DNA of 64,000 nt from Porphyra umbilicalis. Its lineage: Eukaryota > Rhodophyta > Bangiophyceae > Bangiales > Bangiaceae. This document shows positions 51,710 to 59,920 of the stretch, piece by piece. The translations under genes were made by a program, and so were the position numbers. The notes under the pieces are model-generated. The model did no database searches. It saw only the letters and a list, made by a program, of their open reading frames with translations, and had not been told where the DNA came from. The DNA lies in assembly GCA_002049455.2 (NCBI GenBank), contig KV918779.1, positions 310,001 to 374,000 of the forward strand, written 5' to 3'. The stretch's first letter is position 1; every line of letters starts with the position of its first letter.

Positions 51710-53559
51710 TGCGACTGGAAGGCCTCGTCGATCAACTGCACCAGCTTCGGGAAGCGCTTGAACGCCGCTACGACACCCGTCAGTCGCTGGCGTTGCTGCT
51801 CTGTCTCCAACACCTTCTCCATATCTGCGACGGTGTTGACAGAGCCGGGATCGACGACCACCATGTCGTCGTAGTCAATCAAACGCCAGCAGCCGTCCGA
51901 ATCAACCAAGATGTTTGGCTCGCGCAAGTCGTAGTAGATGAGACCGCGGCGAGCCAGCCAGACCACGGCCGTGGCAATGGCACGAGCACCCTTTTCGTCG
52001 TTGGAGGTCGACGCCTGCAACTGCTTCTCCGTAGCTTCGACGCCATCGATGAAGTCCATCGTTACTGCTACTGCGAACACGCCGCACCAAAGGCGGGCCC
52101 TTAGCAGCGCCCGAGGAACCTCGCCCACCGCCTCCGCGTCCCACACAGTGCCGTACATCTTGTAGGTCTTGTACAGCCGACGGAGGAAGCCGGCGGGCTC
52201 GAACAAGTGGTCGAACGACTCACAGGTCATCAGCTTCACAAACTGGTTCGCAACGTGCTTGTCGTTCTCCGCCATCAGCACCGTCGACGCTCCAGTCCAG
52301 CACACCGAGCGATTGGACAAACGATGCCATTCGATGTTCTCCATGTGGACGTCGATAAACTCATTGAAGTCGACGTCCGGTAGACCAGCGACAGCCGCCT
52401 TGTGCTCATTTGACCCGATGAAAAAGGGCTGGCTGTACGGGGTCACAAACAGCTTGCCGATCCACTCCACAGCCATAATGTAGCCACAATGCGGGAAGGA
52501 CACCACTCCGTAGCCGACAGGGGGGTTGGCGTAGTACCGGGCGTCCGAAGAGCAGCGGAAGAGAGCGTCGACCGTTGACAAGGTGACGTACGTCACCAAC
52601 TCATTCCACACATGTGCGCTCGAGACCGACTTGACCTCTGCATTAAACCCGGCATGACGCCGGGCAGAGCGTGTGAGCAGCTCGGGAATGCAATTCCCGG
52701 GCCACGCGACCGGTCGAAACGATGGGATCGACGTGCTCGCCCCGAACAAGATGTCCGCCGGCATGCCATCGGACAACCTGGTTCTCTTGCCCAGCAGCGT
52801 CACCCACGCAGGTCTGGTGTCCCCAACCAGCTCGTAGAAGGTGGACTCCTTCAGTAAATCACCATGGGAAATGTTGCGCGACCTCATTGTGTCCAGGGAG
52901 CCACCGTCGAGCACAGGGTGGAGGAAGACGGGTCCTTCGAGAGAGAAGGTCGCCAGGGCAGACCGAAGAAGAGCGCCGCCTCCTCCGGGTCGAGTGGGGG
53001 ACGCAACTCTGATGGGAGACGAAGGGAGAACTTTGGCAATCAACTCGGCGTAGGTGCACGTCGTCCCGGCCGCTGCACCACCGCCCTCGGTAGGAACCAC
53101 AGGCGCCAAGTTCACCTGCTTTGCAATCTGCACCTTGCGGAGCGACAAGATCTCCTCCACTTGCGCGGCGCACTTGGCTGCCGTGGATCGCCCGCGTCGC
53201 TGCTGCTGTGCAGAGAGAGTCGGGATCAGGTCTAGCTCGTCACGGGAGTCCTCCTCCACCTTCAGCGCGTCCTTCAAGCTTTGAATATCCCGCTCGACCG
53301 AGTCGTCCGAGTCCCGCACCAGCCCCTTACCGCTGGCCACGAGCGCAGCACGCAACTCGTTCAGTAGAGTGATCTCGCTGGAGTAAGCCTCATACCTGAA
53401 CGTGGCAGTGCCCTCTCGGCGCTGCTCGTGTTCAGTCAGCTCGCGATCAAGCGCGTTCAGCTCGTCCTGCACGTCGCTCGCCTTCTGCCGCTGCTCCTTC
53501 AAGACCGCGATGGTCTGCTTGATGGTGCCCTCGTCCTCCTTCACATTGTAGTTCTCCAT
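51706..53559 (-). CDS. kinase-like protein with coiled-coil N-terminus, crinkler-like (617 aa)
   Basis: ATG 53559 (MENYNVKEDEGTIKQ) is chosen because upstream codons are repeat-encoded Ala/Arg. Residues ~10-60 form a heptad-like coiled coil (LKEQRQKASDVQDELNALD). A basic/Ala middle part follows. From about residue 240 a long globular region (WVTLLGKRTRLSDGMPADIL; PHCGYIMAVEWIGKLFV) leads into a protein-kinase-type C-lobe: YYDLREPNIL near 544 (catalytic Asp and Asn kept, His-Arg replaced by Tyr-Tyr), and LIDYDD near 561 in place of DFG with the metal-binding Asp kept. Such divergent kinase domains are common in crinkler-type and related expanded families of oomycetes and other protists; that link is inference from motif style. 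No signal peptide. Intact ORF. The stop TGA overlaps the ATG of the acidic ORF. Confidence 0.7.
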   Translation of the reverse strand: MENYNVKEDEGTIKQTIAVLKEQRQKASDVQDELNALDRELTEHEQRREGTATFRYEAYSSEITLLNELRAALVASGKGLVRDSDDSVERDIQSLKDALKVEEDSRDELDLIPTLSAQQQRRGRSTAAKCAAQVEEILSLRKVQIAKQVNLAPVVPTEGGGAAAGTTCTYAELIAKVLPSSPIRVASPTRPGGGGALLRSALATFSLEGPVFLHPVLDGGSLDTMRSRNISHGDLLKESTFYELVGDTRPAWVTLLGKRTRLSDGMPADILFGASTSIPSFRPVAWPGNCIPELLTRSARRHAGFNAEVKSVSSAHVWNELVTYVTLSTVDALFRCSSDARYYANPPVGYGVVSFPHCGYIMAVEWIGKLFVTPYSQPFFIGSNEHKAAVAGLPDVDFNEFIDVHMENIEWHRLSNRSVCWTGASTVLMAENDKHVANQFVKLMTCESFDHLFEPAGFLRRLYKTYKMYGTVWDAEAVGEVPRALLRARLWCGVFAVAVTMDFIDGVEATEKQLQASTSNDEKGARAIATAVVWLARRGLIYYDLREPNILVDSDGCWRLIDYDDMVVVDPGSVNTVADMEKVLETEQQRQRLTGVVAAFKRFPKLVQLIDEAFQSQ

Positions 53560-53639
53560 GGAGGTCGATGTAAAAGCGCCCGCCTCCAGCGCAGACCGCG
53601 ACCACACGTGAAAGACGCGGCGGCAGCAGCCCGTAGCGG

Positions 53640-53930
53640 CGGTGACGGCACGCGGAGACGCGGCCGCGGCACCCGGAGCCTGCGGTCCCAGGCCCAAACG
53701 ACGACGGCAGTGCGGCGACGGCAGCCGGCGGCTGCGGTTGCAGCCACGAACAACGACAGCGGCGCGGCGGCGGCAGCCAGCGGCGGCAGCGGCGCGGCGG
53801 CGGCAGCCAGCGGCGGCGGAGGCGACGGCAGACACAGGCGAGGCGGCGGCAGCTGGGAGCGGCGACCGCAGCCACAACCAACGGCGGCGGCGCGGCGGCG
53901 GTAGGGGCGGCGACAGCAGCCACCATGTAG
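53640..53930. repeat. GGCGGCAGCCAGCGGCGG-type short tandem repeats upstream of the kinase gene
   Basis: Triplet-rich imperfect repeats (GGCGGCGGCAGCCAGCGGCG and similar) directly upstream of the kinase start. They extend its open frame without adding a credible N-terminus. Confidence 0.6.
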
Positions 53931-54404
53931 TAATCGACTATCATCCCCACCTATTGTCGTTCCGCCAAAAAGTGGAGAGTCCAGGCCTGTCAAAGAGGCG
54001 CTTTTGTGCGTTTGATTGGCCCAAACGTCGATCCGCCTGTCTGGGACTGTCCAGCTTTTGGCGCAACGACCATAAATAGCCGAATTCGGCTAGGTGGGGT
54101 CCAATGCTGGCTTCTCAGAGCTGCTCGCGGATCGGGAGACGCCCTCTCCGCAACACACGTGGCGGCACACATGCGACACCTTTTCTTCCAGGCCTGGGGC
54201 CCGGGCCCCACTCCCAGATTGAAATGGAGATCGACATGTCCACAACACCGGCCCTACGGGTGTTCTGAGCCAGTGGTAGAGGGGCTGGGCACCGCATGTG
54301 CTGCCACCTCGGGATGGAGTTGCTGGGCCGCCATAAACTTAACGGCTCGCCGGCCTCTTGTCCTTAACCCCAGTGCTCGTGTTCCTAACCCGCTTTTAAG
54401 AACA
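53931..54404. other. no gene recognised
   Basis: Unique-looking lower-GC spacer between two repeat blocks; nothing recognised. Confidence 0.4.
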
Positions 54405-55795
54405 GGCAGCCACCGCCCCAGCCGGCAGGCTGCCACCGCCGCCGCTGGCCGCCACCGCCACCCCCACCCGCCGCCCCCGCTGCCGCCCCCGGCACCTGCT
54501 GCCCTCCCCCGCCCCCGCCCACGCCCGCCGCCCCCGCTGCCGCCCCCTGCACCCGCTGCCGCCCCCTGCACCCGCTGCCGCCCCCCGCACCCGCTACCGC
54601 CCCCCGCACCCGCTGCCGCCCCCCGCGTCCGCTGCCGCCCTCCGCCCCCGCCCACGCCCGCCTCCCCCGCCGCTGGCCACCGCCGCCGCCGCTGGCCACC
54701 GCCACCGCCGCTGGCCACCGCCGCCGCCGCTTGCCACCGCCCCCGCCCACGGCCGCCACCCCCGCTGCTGGCCACTGCCCCCGCCCCGGCACGCAGTCCC
54801 CGCTGCTGGCCGCAGCCCCCGCCCCCGCGCGCTGCCCCAGCCGCTGGCCGCTGCCCCCGCCGCTGGCCGCCGCCCCCGCCCCCGCCCCCGCCCACCGCCC
54901 CCGCCGCTGACCGCCGCCCACGCAGCCGGCCGCCACCCCCACCGCCGCAGGCCGCCGCCACCGCCCGCCGCCCCAGCCGCCGCCCGCCGCGGCCGCCTCC
55001 GTCCGCCGCCTCCGCCCCCGCCCGCCACCTTCGTCCCTGCCCCCCACCCTCGACGCTAGCCGCCGCCCCCGCCGCCGGTCGCCACGCCCACCCCCGCCGA
55101 CCGCCCCCGCCCCGGCCAGCTTCCACCGCCGCAGGCCGCCGGCCCCACCCCCGCCCCCGCCCGCTGCTCCCACCGCTGAACGATACCCCCGCCGCTGGCC
55201 GCTGCCGCAGCCGCCGCGCGCTCAAACCCGCCCCTGGCCGCCACCCCGCCACCAGCCGCTACCCCGACCTCCGAGGCCCGCCGCCGCTGCCGGCCACCCC
55301 CGCCGCCGGCCGTCGCCCCCGCCGCCGGCAGCCGCTCCCGCCCCAGCCCGCTACCCGCGCCGCTGGCCGCCGCCCCTACCGCCTGCCGCCACCCCGTCCG
55401 CCGGCTTCCGCCGCCCCCCGCCGCCGCCATCGCCGCACGCCGCCCCTGCCGCTGGTCCCCGCCCCCGCCGCTGGCCTGCGCCCCCGCCACCAGCCGACAC
55501 CCCCCTCCAGCCGGGCGCCGCCATCGCCCGCTGTCCCCGCCGCTGGGCACTGCCCCTGCCGCTGGCCGTTGCCCCCGCAGCCGCCCGCCATCCCCGCCGC
55601 CGCCTGCCGAGGCCGACCGCCGCCGCCGCCCCGGCCCGCCGCCCCCAACCCTGTCTGCCACCCCCACCCCCTTCCGCCACCCCCACCCTCGCTCGCTGCC
55701 CCCGCTGCCGTCCGCCGCCCCCGCCCCCGCCCGCTGCCCCCGCCGCCGCCCGCAGCCGCCGCCGCTGGCCGCCGCCCCCTCCGCCGGCTGCTGCC
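54405..55795. repeat. 1.4-kb CCGCC-rich minisatellite
   Basis: Irregular tandem units of 9-24 bp built from CCGCCCCCGCCGCTGGCCG and CTGCCGCCCCC(T/C)GCACC, with four near-perfect copies of a CCCGCTGCCGCCCCC-type unit near 54535-54630. It is the same motif as 34500-34860 in complementary orientation. The 600-codon plus frame and the minus frames across it are composition artefacts. Confidence 0.8.
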
Positions 55796-56339
55796 CCGTT
55801 TTGTTTTCTCAAAACAGTGGTTCCTGATTCGAGATGGCAGTGCGTGTTATAGGTAGTCAAAATGTATGTTGGTCGGGGAGGAGTGGACCCCGCAGCCTCG
55901 GACTGTTGGCATCTTGCCTGACCGAAAAAAGCATGACGGGTGGTTTTTTTACGCCAAACGACGCATACCATCGTGACCAGCGCACCAGAAAGCACCATAT
56001 GGGTTCCTTTGCAGAGGATGTGTGTTTTAGTCGTTTTGCTCATCTTTCACCGGGAAGTGCCCAATGCACCCCCGAGAGGGACACGACTGCGGGCTGGTAC
56101 AAACGAGAAGAGAGGTCCAACTGGACAGTTCTTTCTCTGGCTGGAGGTACTCAGGAGGGATGGAGTACCCTACAAGAGACAAGTGCATTTGCTTTTACCT
56201 GGAAAAGACCATGGGAATTGCCGTACACGCGAAGGGAAGCGCAACAGAGTGAGGCACTGGATTGTACAGTGTCAGCTGTGGGCCACACGCGCTGCGCATT
56301 GGCCAGCGTGTTCCGCAGATCGGTTCTGATCCGCAGATC
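55796..56339. other. no gene recognised
   Basis: Lower-GC spacer (starts TTTTGTTTTCTC after the minisatellite). Short open frames only. Confidence 0.4.
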
Positions 56340-56830
56340 GGTTCTGACACTGCCGCGGTCGCCACCCTGGTGTTGGCCGTCGTCGGGGCCAACCTGTTCA
56401 ACTCGAACTTGGTCGCCACGAGCGCCAACTCCGCCAGGTCCAACATCCGGTTCCGCAGCACCGTCACCGCAAGCACCGGCGTGCGCTCCGCCTCGGTGCC
56501 CGCCCTCGCCACCGCCATCACGCGCGTCTTGCACACTGCCGTCTCGATAGCGGCGCGGACCGCGACCACCTTCTACGGCGCCGTCTTGACCGTGCGTTAT
56601 GCCGCGGTCGCCACCTTGGCGTTGACCGTTGGCTGCACCATCGCTTGCAACTCCAACATTGTCACGGATGGCGCCAACTCCGGCAGCACGAACATCAGGT
56701 CCGGCGCCAGCACCACCACGAGCACCGGCGCGCGCATCACCTTGGTGCCCGCCTTCGCGACCGCCATCACGCCCATCTTGCGCACCGCCGTCACTTTTGC
56801 GGCGCGCACGATGAGCGTACGCAGCGAGAA
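56340..56830. repeat. two diverged ~245-bp tandem units, coding strand ambiguous
   Basis: About 56345-56590 and 56590-56830 are diverged copies of one unit (shared CGGTCGCCACC, GCCAACTCC, GTGCCCGCC..CGCGACCGCCATCAC blocks). Both strands are open. The minus strand reads as helical, heptad-like protein (VMAVARAGTEAERTPVLAV; DLAELALVATKFEL), which looks more natural than the Ala/Thr/Ser plus-strand reading. It could be a remnant of a helical-repeat gene. It abuts the copia integrase fragment. Confidence 0.45.
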
Positions 56831-56839
56831 CATCGCTAT

Positions 56840-57178
56840 TCTTTTGCAAGAAGACCCCGTCCGTCCAGCGGGAGAAGCCTTCGGTGAAGGTGTCGATATA
56901 GAGCGCACCGCCACGCGACGGCTTTGAAATTGGCCCGCCCAGGTCCGAGTGCACGAGCTGCAGGCACTTGGTCACTCGACCTCCTCCTGCGCCAGGCATA
57001 GGCGTGATAGCCGCCTTCCCATACACGCACGGCTCGCAGACATCCTTAACCGCCATGGAAGAGCACTTGAGTCCGTCAATGTCCTTCTTCTTGATCATCC
57101 GCTTGACGCCAGCCATGTTCACGTGCCCTAGGCGCTCATGCCACAGCTGCAGCGAGGCCACCGCAGCAACATCCGACG
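56840..57178 (-). pseudogene. copia integrase fragment
   Basis: About 113 codons nearly identical to copia-1 integrase, from SDVAAVASLQLWHERLGHV through the zinc domain (CEPCVYGKAA) and the first catalytic Asp (HSDLGGP) to FLQKNSDVLA. Truncated on the left by the tandem-repeat sequence and on the right by insertion of gypsy-2 at 57178/57179. Confidence 0.9.
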
Positions 57179-57987
57179 TGTGGGGGAAACCCCCTGACAG
57201 GGGAGACACGACCCCCCGGCATGAGCCGGGGACGGGTCGTGAACAGTCACGCAACACCCCCCTAGGGGGGTAGCGTGGGACAACCCCCTTGGGGGGTGTC
57301 CAGGGAGCCCCAGGGCCACACATGAAACGACCCCTCTAGAGGGGCGTGAGGCGTGGAGCACCCGATCGGGCCCCCCTGGGGGGGTCTGGCACACGCAAGG
57401 GAGGCACACGTCATCCCGAATCCGGGCCCTCTGGGGGAACCGGGAAGCTTGAGGAAGCTTCCGCAATCCGAGCGTAAGCCGGACCGAGATATGATCTCGA
57501 CCAGGGATAAAATCCCACCGGAATTCTATCCGGGAAAATTGAAAAATCTTGGGATAAGTCCCGAGGTATTGGTTTTGGGTAAATCCTGAAATCTAGGAAG
57601 TCTTAGTGACTTTCCTGCTTCCGCCCGAGACGGGCGGGGGTCCCCTTCCAGTGGAAGGGCTGTCAGGGATGCTGGGCAGGGGTCACTAGAGGCCCGGGCC
57701 TGAGACCGTGGCCCGTTGGGTACCGGTCCCCCCATGGTAGCGCCAGGGGGTCGGGATTGTGCACGTCCTGCGTCTTGCTTCTGAGGGTATATGAGAGTAT
57801 GCTTTGGGGTCATCGTGCGTGCTCGAATAAATCATCGTTGCGTTTGCGTTGCTTCCGTCGTTTTTGTGCGCTTCGCGCCCAGTGATCCCGGCGTTCGCGT
57901 TGTGATTCTGGCGTAGCGATCCGCACCCTGTGCTGGGTTTTCTGACGGGGTTATACCCCGTTGGCTTTGAGGGCAGGATCCACTACA
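57179..57987 (+). repeat. 5' LTR of gypsy-2
   Basis: Begins TGTGGGGGAAACCCCC at the break in the copia fragment and ends GATCCACTACA (TG...CA; CTACA as in gypsy-1). 809 bp, inferred from ends because the 3' LTR is not in the window. Rich in hairpins such as GAAGCTT/AAGCTTC at 57444-57461 and CGAGAT/ATCTCG at 57485-57499. A candidate TATA-like GGGTATATGAGAG lies near 57785. Confidence 0.7.
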
Positions 57988-57989
57988 TT

Positions 57990-58002
57990 TGGTGGATCAG
58001 CC
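57990..58002 (+). promoter_or_regulatory. candidate primer-binding site of gypsy-2
   Basis: TGGTGGATCAGCC starts 2 nt after the LTR. Together with the LTR end it forms an inverted repeat (GGATCCAC/GTGGATC), so it could also fold back on the LTR end. tRNA not identified. Confidence 0.4.
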
Positions 58003-58148
58003 GGGGACAGGTTCAAGCCCTTCCTGATCAGTCGGGCCGTCCGTGTTCGTTTCTTACGGTGGACTTGCTCTCTTTTGTCTTACCCTTGGGTGTGACTGGT
58101 TGCCTGGTTGATTGGATTCTCCCAAGGGGGAGTAGGGCTTCCATATTT

Positions 58149-59894
58149 ATGGATAGCATGAGGGGGATGTTGTCCCGCGCAGAAGGCGCGGGCTCCTCTT
58201 CACGGGGCGTCCATAATGGAGCTAGTGAGAGCTCAGGGCCGGGAGGCTTTTTGGGGGACCCTCCTCATGTGGAGGGTCGCGCGCGCGTGTTCACGAGAGT
58301 GCGTGGCACCGCGAGCGACGGAGGCGGGGTCGGTGACGGACTCCCGTCCCCCCCTTCTGTTGAGACCGCCACAAGGGGTCGAGAGAGAGTCTCCCCCAGA
58401 GTGCCGGGACCCCTGGGGGGTGGAGGACAAGAGGTCCCACACCAAGAACAGGGGCAGTATGACGGTCGGGCTCGGCGGGCTAGGCCCGCCGGCTTACCCC
58501 ATACACCCCCACAAGTCAGTGGGGTTGGGGTCCCGCAAGGGGCCCTGGAAGGGGACGCCTTTTCGGCGGCCCTACGGGAATCACTGGATGCGTTTATTAG
58601 CCCGCTCCACGAGCGGTTGTCTTTCTTGGAGACAACCCTTGGGGCCTCCCGACGGTCGAGACGCCGTCGTCGCCGGTTGAGTTCCTCCTCCTCGGATGGG
58701 GAGTACTCCGGTGGGGATGGGGGACGTCATGTCCCCCGACGTGCGGTAGCACGCGCCCTAGGGCGCGAGCTAGAGGGAGACCCTCGTCGCCGACTTCCCG
58801 AGAAGATCATCCCGGCGGATGATCGATATTCAGTGATTCTGGATTGTGCCGCGTACGCCTTGGCGAACACGGACGTCCGGTATGACCGGACGATGGCACA
58901 CGGCCTAGGCCGTCTGCGCAAGGATGTCTCGGCCACCTTTGGTCGAGACGCAGAATGGGATGGGACGCCAGCCTTAGGCGTCTTTGAGTTCTTGAACCGC
59001 TTTGTAAAAGCGGGGAATGACAATGATGTGTCAGAGGGCAGAGCCCTCTACCTACTCCCGGAGTTCACCAAAGGTGATCTCAAGCGGGAATTGTACACCA
59101 TCATGCCGTCCCTCCAAGGAGGACGGAGTGGAGAGGTCAGTTCCTATATGGAACTGGTCAACTGGCTCCTCCGCAAATATGCGGACGAGCAGTCGCTAAG
59201 CGACCAGGACGCTCTGTTCCACGGAGCATCCCAAGAGGATGGGGAAACCGAGAACGATTTCTACGTACGCCTCAGGGGGCTACGTCGCCTCTGTGGGTAT
59301 ATCCACACAGAGGGCCAGATGAAGAGCCGCTATATGCAGGGGCTCTGATGGGAGATTCGCGCAGATGTGCGCGAACACAACACCGGCAATATGCCGATGG
59401 ACCTCTTGGTGCAATATGCCCAGAGGAAGGGTGACGTCTGTCGCAGACGTCACGAAGAGCAACTGGCCGGAGAGGCCCGACGGGCCGAGGCCCGTCGAGA
59501 GCGCCGAGCCGCCCGGCCGACACCACGCAAGTATGTCACCGCGGCGGTGACAGCCCCAACTAAGGTGGGGGAAGTCCCGGCAGGTCCTTCTTCAAGGGGT
59601 AAAGGGCGCTTTGGGCAGCCCCGGAACTACAACTGCCTCGCATGTAACATGCGAGGACATTTCTTCCGTGAGTGTCCCCGCCTTGACGCGGCGACCAAGG
59701 CCCTGTTGAACAAGGCCTATGAGGAACGTATGGCGGAGCGTCCTCAAGAGGACCAGCGCCGTCCTAAGCAGACGGTGGCAGCGGTGGGCACCAGCCTAGG
59801 GCCACCGTGGTCGTCATCGGATGACACTCCACCCCCAGGGGTGGAGGCCGAAGAGTTGGTTCAGGAGGACAAGTCCTCCTCGGAAAACGAGTAA
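58149..59894 (+). pseudogene. gypsy-2 gag, one in-frame TGA
   Basis: ATG 58149 (MDSMRGMLSRAEGAGS) begins a Gly/Ser/Arg-rich N-terminus. It is followed by the retrotransposon gag core (GVFEFLNRFVKAGNDND; ELVNWLLRKYADEQ; LRGLRRLCGYIHTEGQMK), TGA at 59346 after YMQGL, then WEIRADVREHN in the same frame. The CCHC knuckle (C-LA-C-NMRG-H-FFRE-C, about 59635-59676) precedes an acidic end at TAA 59892. About 580 residues, normal for gypsy gag. The frame would also open upstream from a GTG in the LTR, but ATG 58149 is preferred. The TGA may be a single inactivating mutation (gypsy-1 has PEYLRTD at this place) or a read-through stop. The last codons GGAAAAC and a following hairpin suggest a frameshift into pol. 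Confidence 0.75.
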
Positions 59895-59920
59895 CGGGGG
59901 CGGTGGTCCCGCCTCCCCCG
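59882..59920 (+). promoter_or_regulatory. candidate -1 frameshift site between gag and pol of gypsy-2
   Basis: GGAAAAC (59882-59888) ends the gag frame just before TAA 59892. Seven nt later a GC-rich hairpin begins (GGGGGCGG pairing with CCGCC.CCCCC, 59896-59919). Pol is open in the -1 frame across this point. The heptamer is not a canonical X-XXY-YYZ, so this is a suggestion only. Confidence 0.35.

Noticed and set aside
54006-55856. 616-codon plus-strand ORF
   Set aside because: It runs across the CCGCC minisatellite; repeats lack stops in all frames, so openness is not evidence of coding.
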